From: Pseudidiomarina homiensis
GTDB taxonomy: Bacteria; Pseudomonadota; Gammaproteobacteria; Enterobacterales; Alteromonadaceae
Length of the DNA stretch: 64,000 nucleotides
Assembly: GCF_003987225.1 (NCBI RefSeq)
Contig: NZ_PIPX01000001.1
Coordinates: forward strand, 620,001 to 684,000
Direction of reading: 5' to 3'
The notes below the pieces were generated by a model that was not told the DNA's origin, did not search any database, and worked only from the letters and a program-made list of their open reading frames with translations. How positions within the stretch are numbered: position 1 is the first letter of the stretch; every line of letters starts with the position of its first letter. Of this stretch, positions 44,674 to 55,207 are shown one piece after another. A program made the translations under genes and the position numbers.

Positions 44674-45668
44674 GTGCCATATTAGACATTCGCAATTTAT
44701 CGATTGAACTCGAAACTGAAAATGGCCCTGTGCGAGTGCTCGATCGATTTAATTTGCAGCTAGCCGAGGGTGAGATTCACACCTTAGTGGGTGAATCCGG
44801 CTCAGGTAAAAGTCTATTGGCGAAAGCGATACTTGGATTTATTAATCCACGTTGGAAAATCACCGCGGACCGACTGTGGTGGCGGCATTATGATTTGTTA
44901 GCACTCAACGCCGCCCAGCGGCGTATAGTGACCGGCCGTGATATGGCGATGATCTTCCAAGATCCAAGCAGTTATCTCGATCCCAACGATAAAGTCGGCG
45001 CACAACTGCGCGAAAGTATTCCAACCGGTGAACTCAGTGGTGTTTACTTAAAGCGGCGCGTAGACCGACAGACTCGTGCTGAGCGTTTACTGCATCGGGT
45101 TGGCATCAAAGATACCGCCGATGTTATGGAACGTTATCCGCATGAACTTTCCGAAGGACTGGCACAAAAAATCAGTATTGCGATGGCAATTGCGCACAAT
45201 CCTAAGTTGCTCATTGCCGATGAGCCCACCACGGCAATGGAACCGAGCACTCGCGGTCAAATATACCGCTTATTAGCGAAGCTAAGTGCGGGGCAAGGTA
45301 TGTCGATCTTAATGATTACGCAAGATTTGACCGCAGTTATCCCCGAAAGCCAACGCATTAGTCTGATCTATTGCGGTCAACTCATGGAAACCGGTCCGAC
45401 CGAAGAAGTCATGCAGAAACCTTACCACCCGTACACCGATGCGATGTTAAGTATGAGCCTTTCTGACCAAGACATTGCGCCAAAAACGCGCCTACCAACC
45501 TTATCGGGTGCTATTCCGACATTGCAACACATGCCCATCGGCTGTCGGCTAGGGCCTCGATGCCCTTATGCAAGACGAGCTTGTATTCACCAGCCAGCGC
45601 TCACCAAGCAACAGCAAGTACAATTTGCTTGTCACTATCCACTCCATAAGGATAGCGAACATGACTAA
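44670..45668 (+). CDS. sapD: SapD, peptide ABC transporter ATPase
   Basis: Cytoplasmic ATPase of the Sap system, 332 residues. Walker A GESGSGKS near residue 40, a degenerate signature (HELSEGLAQKISIAMA in place of LSGGQ), Walker B LLIADEPTTAM, and the C-terminal cysteine-containing oligopeptide-transporter domain (GCRLGPRCPYARRAC). In E. coli SapD also supports potassium uptake through Trk. Overlaps sapC and sapF. Confidence 0.93.
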   Translation: MSAILDIRNLSIELETENGPVRVLDRFNLQLAEGEIHTLVGESGSGKSLLAKAILGFINPRWKITADRLWWRHYDLLALNAAQRRIVTGRDMAMIFQDPSSYLDPNDKVGAQLRESIPTGELSGVYLKRRVDRQTRAERLLHRVGIKDTADVMERYPHELSEGLAQKISIAMAIAHNPKLLIADEPTTAMEPSTRGQIYRLLAKLSAGQGMSILMITQDLTAVIPESQRISLIYCGQLMETGPTEEVMQKPYHPYTDAMLSMSLSDQDIAPKTRLPTLSGAIPTLQHMPIGCRLGPRCPYARRACIHQPALTKQQQVQFACHYPLHKDSEHD

Positions 45669-46461
45669 ACTACTGGACGTTCAAGCTATTTCGAAATACT
45701 ACGTGCATAAAGACGGTTGGATGCCAGGGCAACGTATTTGCGCCCTTGAACCTTTAAGCTTTAGCCTAGAGCGTGGAGAAACGCTCGCAATAATGGGCGA
45801 AACAGGTTCAGGTAAATCGACTATCGCCAAGTTAATTGCCGGTGCCGAACGCGCCTCAGCAGGCGAGATTTTTCTTAACGGGCAAGCCATGTCGAGCATG
45901 ACGGACCAACAACGGTGTCGCCATGTTCGGATGATATTTCAGGACAGCCTGCGCTCGTTGAACCCGCAAATAACAGTCGGTAAGCAACTTTGTGAGCCGC
46001 TTATTTTTAACACGCAAATGAGTCCTCAGGATCAGAAACAGCGGGTTCACGAGGTGCTGCGGAAAGTTGGTTTATTGCCTGACCACTATCATTTTTATCC
46101 ACACATGTTAGCGAGTGGCCAGCAACAGCGCGTATGTATTGCTCGGGCGATTGTTTTAGAACCGCAAATCGTTGTTGCTGATGAAGCCTTCGTCGCATTG
46201 GACCCATCGATTAGAGCTCAAATCATTAACCTTATCCTCGATCTTCAAGAAGATATGGGCATTTCATTCATTTTCGTCTCACATTCGGCGGAGATCGTGA
46301 AACACGTTTCAGACAAGATCTTAATAATGCATCGTGGTAAAATGATCGAGTTTGGAACAACTAGGGCACTGATAAATCATCCCGAAGAGCAACTGACGAA
46401 AACGCTGTTGCATTCGGAACATAAATATAAAGTGCCGTTACATTCAACAACGAAGGAGTAA
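45661..46461 (+). CDS. sapF: SapF, peptide ABC transporter ATPase
   Basis: Second ATPase of the Sap system, 266 residues. Walker A GETGSGKST, signature region MLASGQQQRVCIARA, Walker B IVVADEAFVALD. I chose the ATG at 45661, preceded by AAGGA, overlapping sapD by eight bases; the frame is open further upstream but that part lies in sapD. Its stop is four bases before the putP start. Confidence 0.93.
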   Translation: MTKLLDVQAISKYYVHKDGWMPGQRICALEPLSFSLERGETLAIMGETGSGKSTIAKLIAGAERASAGEIFLNGQAMSSMTDQQRCRHVRMIFQDSLRSLNPQITVGKQLCEPLIFNTQMSPQDQKQRVHEVLRKVGLLPDHYHFYPHMLASGQQQRVCIARAIVLEPQIVVADEAFVALDPSIRAQIINLILDLQEDMGISFIFVSHSAEIVKHVSDKILIMHRGKMIEFGTTRALINHPEEQLTKTLLHSEHKYKVPLHSTTKE

Positions 46462-46465
46462 AGCT

Positions 46466-47986
46466 TTGGAAACAGGTACGCTTATATCATTAGCGCTCTA
46501 TTTCATAGCAATGCTGGGGATTGGTCTGTACGCGTATAAGAAGTCGACCGATGATGTTTCAGGTTACATGCTTGGAGGCCGCCGTTTAGGCCCTGGTGTA
46601 ACTGCCCTTTCAGCCGGTGCATCAGACATGAGCGGTTGGATGCTTATGGGCTTACCCGGTGCGATTTATGTTTCAGGGGTATCCCAGCTTTGGATCGCAG
46701 TGGGTTTGGTCGTAGGTGCCTACCTTAACTACATCATCGTAGCCCCGCGGCTGCGTATGTACACCGAGGTGGCAAACGATTCAATTACCATTCCTGATTA
46801 TTTTGCCAATCGCTTCGACGACAAAGCGCGCTTGTTACGCGTATTCTCGTCAGTCGTGATCATTATCTTTTTCACCCTCTACACCTCGGCGAGCTTAGTT
46901 GCCGGTGGTAAGCTCTTTGCCAGTTCAGCCTTTGGTTTGGACTACAGCTTAGGCTTGTGGGTAACCGCTGGTGTGGTCTGTGCTTATACCCTTTTCGGGG
47001 GCTTTTTAGCGGTGAGTATGACCGACTTTGTGCAAGGGTGTATCATGTTCGTTGCGCTGGTCTTAGTGCCAATTGTTGCGATATTTGACCTCGGTGGCAT
47101 GGCCTCCGTGACTGAACAAGTACGCTCGATTAACCCCGACTTCCTCGACTATTTCCGTGACGGATCTATTGCCGACTCGACCGCGAATCAGTTGTCTTTT
47201 CTCGGTATCATATCGCTTCTGGCATGGGGTCTAGGCTATTTCGGGCAACCCCACATTATCGTACGCTTTATGGCTATCCGCTCAGTCAAAGATATCAAAG
47301 CAGCACGACGCATTGGTATCTCGTGGATGACGGTGTCTATTATCGGCGCTATGGTCACTGGTTTCGTTGGTATTGCTTATGTTGCTGAAACTAAAATGAC
47401 CTTGGCCGATCCCGAGACCATTTTCATTATCTTCTCGCAATTCTTGTTCCACCCATTAATCGCAGGCTTCTTGCTAGCAGCAATCTTGGCCGCGATTATG
47501 AGTACCATCTCGTCGCAACTGCTAGTCACCTCGAGCTCACTAACGGAAGACTTCTATAAAGCCTTCTTACGTCGTGATGCTAGCGATAAAGAACTGGTAT
47601 TTGTTGGGCGAATCTCAGTCTTGATCGTATCTCTGGTCGCCATTGCACTCGCTTGGAACCCAGAGAACACAATTCTTGGCTTGGTCGCTAATGCATGGGC
47701 AGGATTTGGTGCCGCCTTCGGTCCAGTGATCATTCTGAGCCTGTTCTGGAAGCGTATGAACCGTCACGGTGCTCTTGCTGGTATGGTAGTTGGTGCTGCA
47801 ACTGTGCTGTTCTGGATCTATGCGCCAGTTGTCGATGGTGAAGCACTAAGCTCTTATGTTTATGAGATCATCCCTGGCTTTATTCTTTGTACGGTCGCTG
47901 TCATTGTCGTCAGCTTAGCAACGGCTAAACCGGCAAAAGAACTTGAAGACACATTTGATGAAATGGAACGTCAACTCGAACAATAA
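46466..47986 (+). CDS. putP: PutP, sodium/proline symporter
   Basis: Inner-membrane SSS-family importer of proline driven by sodium. The 506 residues carry about thirteen membrane segments with family motifs GYMLGGRRLGPGVTALSAGASDMSGWML and FGGFLAVSMTDFVQG. No ATG fits: TTG at 46466 is used, with AAGGAG seven bases upstream overlapping the end of sapF. So putP probably rides on the pspF-sap transcript, which I have not seen described. PutA is not in the window. Confidence 0.94.
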   Translation: METGTLISLALYFIAMLGIGLYAYKKSTDDVSGYMLGGRRLGPGVTALSAGASDMSGWMLMGLPGAIYVSGVSQLWIAVGLVVGAYLNYIIVAPRLRMYTEVANDSITIPDYFANRFDDKARLLRVFSSVVIIIFFTLYTSASLVAGGKLFASSAFGLDYSLGLWVTAGVVCAYTLFGGFLAVSMTDFVQGCIMFVALVLVPIVAIFDLGGMASVTEQVRSINPDFLDYFRDGSIADSTANQLSFLGIISLLAWGLGYFGQPHIIVRFMAIRSVKDIKAARRIGISWMTVSIIGAMVTGFVGIAYVAETKMTLADPETIFIIFSQFLFHPLIAGFLLAAILAAIMSTISSQLLVTSSSLTEDFYKAFLRRDASDKELVFVGRISVLIVSLVAIALAWNPENTILGLVANAWAGFGAAFGPVIILSLFWKRMNRHGALAGMVVGAATVLFWIYAPVVDGEALSSYVYEIIPGFILCTVAVIVVSLATAKPAKELEDTFDEMERQLEQ

Positions 47987-48016
47987 ATCTTGTTTGAAGA
48001 CATTCTAAGCAATACA

Positions 48017-48048
48017 AAAACGCCGCATTCATCTGAATGCGGCGTTTT
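48017..48048. terminator. Bidirectional terminator between putP and rssA
   Basis: AAAACGCCGCATTC (48017-48030) pairs with GAATGCGGCGTTTT (48035-48048), loop ATCT. The A run before and T run after make it functional for both putP (plus) and rssA (minus). Confidence 0.88.
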
Positions 48049-48075
48049 CTTATCTATGAAACAACAAACTACAAC

Positions 48076-49110
48076 TTAACCACGACGTTCGGCATAGAGC
48101 TCCAATTCACTTAGAATGTAGTCTTTCATACGCATGGTTGTTTCATAGCCAATATCGATAGCTTCATTACCGCGTTCAAACTCTAATAAACCAATGTGAC
48201 CGAGTTTGGGCTGGACCAAAATATCCGGCGGATCTCCAGCAATACGTGCCTTGGTGATTCGTTCTTGCATGATGTCAATTGCACCGGCCATCACCCCAAA
48301 CATTCCTGGAGCTTTATGTGATGGACCACTAAATTTATCAACTACGTTATCCCAATACTGTCCACTAGCGGTGAGGAAGTTCTTAAAGAAACCTTCATCC
48401 TCTTTGTCTTTATCTTCTTTCGCTAAATCAGTTTTCTCATGAGCTGCACCGGTATCGACTGCTGTTGTTTGTACTTTCGTAGATACACCATGGATATCGG
48501 CTTGCGGCTCAGGATGTGGAGGAGTGTGCTTTCCACGGGCCTCAATTGCTGCTGCATTCAATTGTGAGTTCAAATGTACTGCAATCACAAAATCTGCGCC
48601 AAGAGCCCGACAAAGTGACACTGGAACCGGATTTACTAAGCCGCCATCAACCAACCATCGACCATTATGCGCCGCTGGTGCAAGTAAACCTGGCATCGCA
48701 CACGAAGAACGGGCAGCGTGGTAGATATCGCCCTTTCGTAACCACACCTCGCGCCCCGTATAAAGATCGGTCGCTACCGCTCCATAGATAATATCAAGAT
48801 CCTCAATCTCTACAGAGCCAAAGCGTTCGCGAGCATGGCTGAAGACCTTTTCACCTTGGATAATACCGCCATGACTAAAACCAAAGTCGAGCAAGTTAAA
48901 GACTTGCCAACGTCCCATATCTCGAACCCACTCTTCGAGCTCATCGATACGGCCAGAAGCAAAACCGGCCCCCACAAGGGAGCCGATTGATGTTCCTGCA
49001 ACCATATTGACTTCAATCCCCATCTCTTGAAGCGCTTTGATTACGCCGATATGGGACCAGCCACGTGCTGCACCAGAGCCTAGTGCGAGAGCAACTTTGA
49101 CATAACTCAT
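48076..49110 (-). CDS. rssA: RssA-like patatin family phospholipase
   Basis: Predicted lipid acyl hydrolase of the patatin fold with a Ser-Asp dyad. The 344 residues show the oxyanion block GSGAARGWSH (11-20), nucleophile Ser41 in GTSIGSLVG and Asp155 in VDGGLVNPVP. Compared with E. coli RssA (about 300 residues) there is an extra charged, low-complexity insert at about 189-240. Substrate unknown. It lies 18 bases after recA on the same strand and may be cotranscribed with it; in E. coli rssA is instead next to rssB. Confidence 0.88.
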   Translation of the reverse strand: MSYVKVALALGSGAARGWSHIGVIKALQEMGIEVNMVAGTSIGSLVGAGFASGRIDELEEWVRDMGRWQVFNLLDFGFSHGGIIQGEKVFSHARERFGSVEIEDLDIIYGAVATDLYTGREVWLRKGDIYHAARSSCAMPGLLAPAAHNGRWLVDGGLVNPVPVSLCRALGADFVIAVHLNSQLNAAAIEARGKHTPPHPEPQADIHGVSTKVQTTAVDTGAAHEKTDLAKEDKDKEDEGFFKNFLTASGQYWDNVVDKFSGPSHKAPGMFGVMAGAIDIMQERITKARIAGDPPDILVQPKLGHIGLLEFERGNEAIDIGYETTMRMKDYILSELELYAERRG

Positions 49111-49127
49111 CGCAAATCTATTCCTTA

Positions 49128-50186
49128 TTAAACTAAATCATCATCAGCTAATTCAGCGTCTTTGCTCTCACTTTTCGCTGCATCGCCACCCTTCACAGGT
49201 TTAGCGAGTAACTGTTCGCGTAGACGCTTTTCGATATCTTCAGCAATAGCCTTATTCTCGATCAAGAATTTCATAGCATTGGCTTTGCCTTGACCAATCT
49301 TATCACCATTATAGCTGTACCAAGCACCAGCTTTATCTACAATCTTTTGCTTCACGCCAAGATCGATAAGCTCACCCTCTTTAGAAATACCAGTACCGTA
49401 CATAATCTGGAATTCAGCTTGCTTGAATGGTGGGGCTACTTTGTTCTTCACAACTTTCACGCGAGTTTCGTTACCTACGACTTCATCACCTTCTTTGACA
49501 GCGCCGGTACGACGGATATCAAGACGCACTGATGAATAGAACTTCAATGCATTACCACCAGTTGTGGTTTCTGGGTTACCAAACATTACCCCAATCTTCA
49601 TGCGAATTTGGTTGATAAAGATGCACAGGCTGTTTGATTTTTTAATATTTGCCGTTAGCTTACGTAATGCTTGTGACATAAGGCGGGCTTGCAAGCCTAC
49701 ATGGCTGTCACCCATCTCACCTTCAATTTCCGCTTTGGGTGTGAGTGCTGCAACCGAGTCAACAATGACCACGTCAACTGCCGCCGAACGTACTAGCATG
49801 TCACAAATCTCTAATGCTTGCTCACCTGTATCGGGTTGCGATACCAAGAGTTCATCGACGTTAACACCAAGCTTTTCAGCGTAGACTGGGTCGAGTGCGT
49901 GCTCTGCATCAACGAAAGCACAGGTTTTACCCATTTTCTGAGCCTCAGCGATCACTTGCAATGTAAGTGTCGTTTTACCACTCGACTCTGGACCGTAGAT
50001 CTCTACCACACGACCAAAAGGCAACCCGCCAATCCCTAACGCGATATCTAAACTTAAAGAACCGGTCGGTACTGACGCAATATCCATCGCTTGGTTATCG
50101 CCCAAGCGCATAATAGAGCCTTTGCCGAATTGACGTTCGATTTGGCTAAGCGCCGCATCAAGTGCTTTTTGTTTATCGTTGCTCAT
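49128..50186 (-). CDS. recA: RecA recombinase
   Basis: Strand-exchange ATPase and SOS coprotease. The 352 residues are standard, with Walker [10 protein letters not shown] (67-75), Walker [11 protein letters not shown], and the L2 loop region containing [17 protein letters not shown]. The acidic tail ends [10 protein letters not shown]. Promoter and LexA operator are upstream. No recX follows; rssA does. Confidence 0.98.
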   Translation of the reverse strand: MSNDKQKALDAALSQIERQFGKGSIMRLGDNQAMDIASVPTGSLSLDIALGIGGLPFGRVVEIYGPESSGKTTLTLQVIAEAQKMGKTCAFVDAEHALDPVYAEKLGVNVDELLVSQPDTGEQALEICDMLVRSAAVDVVIVDSVAALTPKAEIEGEMGDSHVGLQARLMSQALRKLTANIKKSNSLCIFINQIRMKIGVMFGNPETTTGGNALKFYSSVRLDIRRTGAVKEGDEVVGNETRVKVVKNKVAPPFKQAEFQIMYGTGISKEGELIDLGVKQKIVDKAGAWYSYNGDKIGQGKANAMKFLIENKAIAEDIEKRLREQLLAKPVKGGDAAKSESKDAELADDDLV

Positions 50187-50220
50187 GGTAATGTCCGTTC
50201 TATTGAATGCGTTAAAATTG

Positions 50221-50248
50221 AGTATACTGTATTTTTATACAGTATCAA
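50221..50248 (-). promoter_or_regulatory. recA: recA promoter
   Basis: Reading leftward TTGATA (50243-50248), 16 bases, TATACT (50221-50226), essentially the E. coli recA promoter. The LexA box lies between and over the two hexamers. Confidence 0.9.
50225..50244. promoter_or_regulatory. LexA (SOS) box of recA
   Basis: TACTGTATTTTTATACAGTA: perfect CTGT-N8-ACAG palindrome with TA flanks. It spans the spacer of the recA promoter and begins one base after the pncC stop codon (which is at 50245-50247 on the minus strand). Confidence 0.95.
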
Positions 50249-50727
50249 GAAATTTTTTCAAAACACCGCAGAGCCTCGCTGATCGTGGCTTCCCTCACCG
50301 CCGAGCGATCGCCCTCGAAATGGCACTTCCAGCTCATTTGGCCGCCCTTCCATGCGAGTCCAAACCATACTAATCCGACAGGTTTTTCTGCGCTGCCGCC
50401 ACTAGGCCCCGCAATGCCAGTAACCGCAATGGCCACCTCTGTCGACGCCAACCGAAGCGCACCAACAGCCATTGCTTCTGCCGTCGCTGCCGATACCGCG
50501 CCGGCGCTTTGCAGCACCTCGTTTGGCACACCGAGAACACGCTCTTTCAGCTTATTACTGTAGGTAATGAAGCCGCCTTCAAGCCACGCCGAGCTGCCTG
50601 CAACGGCACTTAAAGCATACCCTATTCCTCCTGCCGTGCAGGATTCTGCGGTAGCAATTCGCCAGTTACGTTGTAGCAACCAACGACCGATTTCTACTGC
50701 CAGATCATAATGAGATTGTGTTACCAT
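50245..50727 (-). CDS. pncC: PncC, nicotinamide-nucleotide amidohydrolase (CinA C-terminal domain)
   Basis: Deamidates NMN to NaMN in the pyridine nucleotide cycle. The 160 residues are the single-domain form with [16 protein letters not shown] (catalytic Ser/Thr region) and [22 protein letters not shown] chose the ATG at 50727; an upstream reading would overlap the mutS start region. Divergent from mutS with 50 bases between, and its stop lies directly against the recA promoter. Confidence 0.92.
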   Translation of the reverse strand: MVTQSHYDLAVEIGRWLLQRNWRIATAESCTAGGIGYALSAVAGSSAWLEGGFITYSNKLKERVLGVPNEVLQSAGAVSAATAEAMAVGALRLASTEVAIAVTGIAGPSGGSAEKPVGLVWFGLAWKGGQMSWKCHFEGDRSAVREATISEALRCFEKIS

Positions 50728-50777
50728 TTTGCCATTGGCACCTTTTAAAAATAACGCTACTACGGATAATAACAGGC

Positions 50778-53369
50778 ATGCCGCAAGCGACAACTCCCAG
50801 TACAGACTTTTCTGCACATACACCCATGATGCAGCAATACTTGCGTATTAAGGCGGAACACGCCGACACGCTTTTATTCTATCGCATGGGAGATTTTTAC
50901 GAATTATTTTACCAAGATGCGCAAAAAGCGGCTGAGCTGTTAGACATCTCACTAACTCAGCGCGGTGCGAGTAATGGTAAGCCGATTCCAATGGCAGGCG
51001 TGCCCTATCATGCAGCAGAAAACTATCTCGCACGACTCTTGCAGCTTGGTGAGTCGGTGGCTATCTGTGAACAAGTAGGTGATCCCGCAACCAGCAAAGG
51101 CCCCGTCGAACGTAAAGTGGTAAGGGTTCTTACGCCAGGCACAGTGACTGATGAAGCGTTGCTCAATGAAGGCAGCGAAAACTTACTCGTAGCTGTAGCC
51201 CCACAAGAACGCGAAGACCAACACCATTTTGGAATTGCCAGCCTAGATCTGGCAAGCGGTCGTTTCAGCGTCAGTGAAGTGACCAGCGAAGCGGCACTGC
51301 AAGCCGAGCTACAGCGCTTACAACCGGCCGAACTGCTGTATCCAGACACGGTGCAATGGCAAACAACGTGGCACCCGTGTGAAGCGCGCCGCGCACGACC
51401 TGACTGGGAGTTTGCGAGCGATAGTGCCCACGCACTCTTGTGCCGTCAATTTGCTGTGCAGCACCTTGACGGCTTTGGCGTTAGCCACTTGCCTGTGGCG
51501 TTAGGCGCAGCCGGAGCTTTATTAAACTACGTAAAACTAACGCAGCGCGCAGCTTTACCACATATCCAAGCCATTCATGCGGAACAAAGCAATGATGCAG
51601 TGCAGATGGATGCTGCAACACAACGCAACCTAGAACTGGTTACGTCACTTAGTGGCGGTACGACGTCACTTTTCACTACCATTAATCGCACCGCCACGGC
51701 CATGGGTGCACGTTTATTGCGACGTTGGTTACAGCGGCCGATTCGCAGCAATACAGAAATAGCAGGCCGTTACGATGCCGTGGCGACTTTACAAGACCAA
51801 GATTTAGATACCCTACGCCAACAGTTACGCGCCATTGGCGATCTCGAACGCGTTCTCTCACGCATCGCCCTACGTAGCGCACGACCGCGAGACCTGACGC
51901 GCTTACGTAGTGCGTTGCAGGCACTGCCAGAATTGCGTCAACAACTGAATGATCTGAGTGCACTCATGCCTTGGCATGCACAACTGGCCGAATTGCCCGA
52001 ACTGCGCAGTACACTCGAAGCCGCCTTGGTTGAATCGCCTCCTTTACTCATTCGCGACGGCGGTGTTTTAGCCGACGGTTTTGACGAAGAACTTGACGAA
52101 CAACGGGCTCTTGCCGCCGGCGCCACTGACTTTTTAAAACGAATAGAAACGCGTGAACGTGAACGCACTGGTATTCAAACCTTAAAGGTTGGCTACAACA
52201 AAGTGCATGGTTATTACCTTGAAGCGAGTCGTGCAGCAGCTGCGCACATTCCTGCGGACTATCAACGACGACAAACGCTTAAAAACGCTGAACGCTACAT
52301 TATTCCCGAGTTAAAAACTTACGAAGACAAAGTGTTGCAAGCGCAATCACGTGCCTTAGCGCGCGAAAAATGGTTGTACGATGCATTACTCAATGAAGCC
52401 GCTGAACAGCTTAGTAGTTTGCAAAGCACCGCTCGCGCGGTGGCAGAGCTCGATGTATTGCACAGTTTTGCCAAACAAGCCCTCACCCACAATTATTGCC
52501 GTCCGTCTTTGGCTGCAGAGCCCGGCATAGCATTGCAGGCAGCGCGCCACCCTGTCATCGAGGCACAACTCGAAGAGCCCTTCATTGCCAATGACGTGCG
52601 CCTCGATGCGCAAGATCACATGCTCTTGATTACTGGCCCTAATATGGGCGGTAAATCAACCTATATGCGGCAAACAGCACTGATTGCTATTCTCGCTTAC
52701 TGCGGCAGCTATGTTCCCGCTGCAGCAGCGCAACTCGGCCCTATCGATCGCATCTTCACGCGGATTGGCGCATCAGATGATCTTGCTTCTGGACGTTCCA
52801 CCTTTATGGTCGAAATGACCGAAGCAGCAACCATTTTGCATAATGCTACACCGCAAAGTTTAGTGCTTATGGATGAGATTGGTCGGGGTACGTCAACCTA
52901 TGACGGCTTAGCGTTGGCTTGGGCCTGTGCAGAAGCTTTGCTACAACAAAATCGCGCTTTGACGCTGTTTGCGACGCACTATTTTGAACTGACGCAGAGT
53001 ATCGCGCAATTACCAGGCTGCAGGAATGTGCATGTTGAAGCAACTGAACACGACGATCACATCGTGTTTGAACATCGGGTCAGTGATGGTGCAGCCAATC
53101 GTAGTTTCGGTGTACAAGTTGCACAACTTGCTGGTCTGCCGCGCCCCGTATTACAGCGTGCCAAACAGGTTTTGTTAGAATTAGAAAAATCGCACACCCA
53201 GGAGCAACCGCAACAACAAAAATTGTCGCTCGAGCGTCAGTCAGAAGTGGCGTCGCCGACTCACCCATTGATTCAAGAACTGGAGCAGCTCGAAGTCAAT
53301 GGCATGACACCTATAGAAGCTTTGCAGTGGTTGGCGCGATGGCAACAGCAACTTAAGTCATCTTCTTAA
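50778..53369 (+). CDS. mutS: MutS, DNA mismatch repair protein
   Basis: Recognises base mismatches and recruits MutL. The 863 residues include the mismatch-reading Phe in [13 protein letters not shown] (domain I), and the ABC-like ATPase with Walker [10 protein letters not shown] (620-628), [14 protein letters not shown] and [11 protein letters not shown] chose the ATG at 50778; the frame stays open for 20 more codons upstream, without family similarity. Convergent with rpoS. Confidence 0.97.
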   Translation: MPQATTPSTDFSAHTPMMQQYLRIKAEHADTLLFYRMGDFYELFYQDAQKAAELLDISLTQRGASNGKPIPMAGVPYHAAENYLARLLQLGESVAICEQVGDPATSKGPVERKVVRVLTPGTVTDEALLNEGSENLLVAVAPQEREDQHHFGIASLDLASGRFSVSEVTSEAALQAELQRLQPAELLYPDTVQWQTTWHPCEARRARPDWEFASDSAHALLCRQFAVQHLDGFGVSHLPVALGAAGALLNYVKLTQRAALPHIQAIHAEQSNDAVQMDAATQRNLELVTSLSGGTTSLFTTINRTATAMGARLLRRWLQRPIRSNTEIAGRYDAVATLQDQDLDTLRQQLRAIGDLERVLSRIALRSARPRDLTRLRSALQALPELRQQLNDLSALMPWHAQLAELPELRSTLEAALVESPPLLIRDGGVLADGFDEELDEQRALAAGATDFLKRIETRERERTGIQTLKVGYNKVHGYYLEASRAAAAHIPADYQRRQTLKNAERYIIPELKTYEDKVLQAQSRALAREKWLYDALLNEAAEQLSSLQSTARAVAELDVLHSFAKQALTHNYCRPSLAAEPGIALQAARHPVIEAQLEEPFIANDVRLDAQDHMLLITGPNMGGKSTYMRQTALIAILAYCGSYVPAAAAQLGPIDRIFTRIGASDDLASGRSTFMVEMTEAATILHNATPQSLVLMDEIGRGTSTYDGLALAWACAEALLQQNRALTLFATHYFELTQSIAQLPGCRNVHVEATEHDDHIVFEHRVSDGAANRSFGVQVAQLAGLPRPVLQRAKQVLLELEKSHTQEQPQQQKLSLERQSEVASPTHPLIQELEQLEVNGMTPIEALQWLARWQQQLKSSS

Positions 53370-53375
53370 GTTGCT
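53347..53375. repeat. Hairpin covering the mutS stop codon
   Basis: AGCAACTTAAG (53347-53357) and CTTAAGTTGCT (53365-53375) form an 11-base stem with a seven-base loop; the mutS stop lies in the right arm. Only two T follow, so it is an atypical terminator between mutS and rpoS, possibly for both strands. Confidence 0.6.
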
Positions 53376-53393
53376 TATGACCATGAAAGGTTG

Positions 53394-54368
53394 TTAGTCG
53401 TACTGAAACAATGCGTCGAGGCTGAGACCTTGTTGCCGTAGCATATCGCGCAAACGACGTAAGGCTTCAACTTGAATCTGGCGCACTCGCTCACGTGTTA
53501 GACCTATTTCGCGCCCAACATCTTCAAGCGTGGCTGGCTCATAACCCATGAGACCAAAGCGCCGCGCTAAAACTTCACGTTGTTTGGTATTAAGGCTAGC
53601 AAGCCATTCAACGATGTGCTCCTTCAGATCATCATCTTGCATGACGCCTTCAGGACCGTGATCGTTTTCGTCCGTCAGCAAGTCAACTAAAGCTTTATCG
53701 TTGTCACCACCTAATGGCGTATCAACCGATGCAATGCGCTCATTGAGACGCAACATGCGGCTCACGTCCGCTACCGAAACATCAAGTTGTTCCGCGATAT
53801 CCTCAGCGGTAGGCTCATGATCGAGCTTATGTGCGAGTTCACGTGATGCACGTAAATAGCTGTTTAGCTCTTTCACGACATGAATAGGTAAGCGAATCGT
53901 TCGCGTTTGATTCATGATGGCGCGCTCAATCGTTTGGCGGATCCACCACGTCGCATAGGTAGAAAATCGGAAACCACGCTCAGGATCGAACTTTTCAACA
54001 GCGCGGATCAGACCAAGATTCCCCTCTTCAACCAAATCGAGTAAAGGTAGACCACGATTGGTGTAGCGCCGTGCGATTTTTACCACGAGCCTTAGGTTAC
54101 TTTCGATCATACGACAACGCGCCGCCTTATCGCCTTTGCGGGCAAGGCGTGAAAAATGAACTTCTTCTTCAGCTGTTAATAACGGCGAGAAACCAATTTC
54201 GCCAAGATAGAGCTGTGTTGCATCCATTTTTTTCTGGTAAGTCGCCCGATTAGCGATGATTTCTTCGAATTCGCTATCATCATCACTAGTGTCAGCGGCC
54301 GCAGATTTTTCCATTTCTGACATCACTGCTTGTTCATCGATGTCATCCACCTCATCTCGTCGACTCAT
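53394..54368 (-). CDS. rpoS: RpoS, stationary-phase sigma factor (sigma-38)
   Basis: Directs RNA polymerase to general stress and stationary-phase genes. The 324 residues have sigma-70 regions 1.2 ([21 protein letters not shown]), 2 ([26 protein letters not shown], first half of region 2), 2.4 ([18 protein letters not shown]) and 4.2 ([20 protein letters not shown]). The start ATG overlaps the nlpD stop (ATGA), so there is no separate leader; any control hairpin has to lie inside nlpD. Confidence 0.96.
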   Translation of the reverse strand: MSRRDEVDDIDEQAVMSEMEKSAAADTSDDDSEFEEIIANRATYQKKMDATQLYLGEIGFSPLLTAEEEVHFSRLARKGDKAARCRMIESNLRLVVKIARRYTNRGLPLLDLVEEGNLGLIRAVEKFDPERGFRFSTYATWWIRQTIERAIMNQTRTIRLPIHVVKELNSYLRASRELAHKLDHEPTAEDIAEQLDVSVADVSRMLRLNERIASVDTPLGGDNDKALVDLLTDENDHGPEGVMQDDDLKEHIVEWLASLNTKQREVLARRFGLMGYEPATLEDVGREIGLTRERVRQIQVEALRRLRDMLRQQGLSLDALFQYD

Positions 54369-55207
54369 TGTGACCCCCGTGGTAAATAATGCCGAGGATT
54401 TACTGACTTACCGCGATAACGGACTTCAAAATGAAGTTTAACCCGTTCGGCGTCAGAATTACCCATTTCGGCAATGGCTTCCCCTGCGCTGACCCACTGT
54501 TGTTCTTTTATTAACAGCTTGTCATTGTGGGCGTACGCAGTTATATAATCATCGTTATGTTTCAGGATAATTAAATTTCCATATCCTTTTAGCGCATTAC
54601 CAGCATAAACCACTTTACCTGCCGCTGCCGCCGTTACGATATCGCCTTTCTTACCAGCGAAGTCGATGCCTTTAGGGCCCGTTACAGCGGCGGTGAACTC
54701 TCGAATAACTTGGTTCTCCGTGGGCCAACGCCAAGCAATCGCATTGCTTTTTGGGAACACTTCGCGCTTAATTTCTGGCCTTGGGAGAGCTGGCGAGTTC
54801 GTAACCTTTTCTTTACTTTTGTCTTCAACATACTCTTTCTTAGGAGTCTTATCAACGCTTTGTGGTGGATCTATTCGCTTTGTCGTAGTCAAAGGTTGGG
54901 ATTTTTTCGCTTGTCGCGAGCTTTCCCTTAAGGTTAAGCGCTGGCCGGGGAAGATGGTATAGGGTTCACGCAAGCCGTTAAGGCGCGCCAGCATCCGTAC
55001 GTCAATATTGGCGCGAAAGGCAATTGAATAGAGTGTGTCGCCCTTTTGCACCAGATAAGAGCTGCCAGCAAGGCTGTTCGCTTCATAGTCATAAATGCTG
55101 CGCCCCTGGTAAACTTTCTCAACAGGAGCGGGTTGCTGGCGTTGGGCACAGCCTACGAGTAGCAGCACACAACTGAGACTGACAACTAAGCTAACGCGTC
55201 CATACAT
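54365..55207 (-). CDS. nlpD: NlpD, LysM/M23 lipoprotein, amidase activator
   Basis: Outer-membrane lipoprotein that activates amidase AmiC at the division site. The 280 residues start with a signal sequence and lipobox LLLVGC, then a LysM domain ([17 protein letters not shown], about 52-95) and a C-terminal M23 domain. The M23 metal ligands are not intact (GIDFAG in place of HxGxD), as in known NlpD, so it should be regulatory, not catalytic. Start at 55207, overlapping yqaA by 17 bases. In E. coli the main rpoS promoter lies inside nlpD. Confidence 0.93.
   Translation of the reverse strand: MYGRVSLVVSLSCVLLLVGCAQRQQPAPVEKVYQGRSIYDYEANSLAGSSYLVQKGDTLYSIAFRANIDVRMLARLNGLREPYTIFPGQRLTLRESSRQAKKSQPLTTTKRIDPPQSVDKTPKKEYVEDKSKEKVTNSPALPRPEIKREVFPKSNAIAWRWPTENQVIREFTAAVTGPKGIDFAGKKGDIVTAAAAGKVVYAGNALKGYGNLIILKHNDDYITAYAHNDKLLIKEQQWVSAGEAIAEMGNSDAERVKLHFEVRYRGKSVNPRHYLPRGSQ

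Noticed and set aside
50728-50777. Promoter for mutS in the 50-base mutS-pncC gap (GATAAT at 50765-50770)
   Set aside because: No -35 box at a workable distance, and a start from it would fall on the mutS ATG itself.
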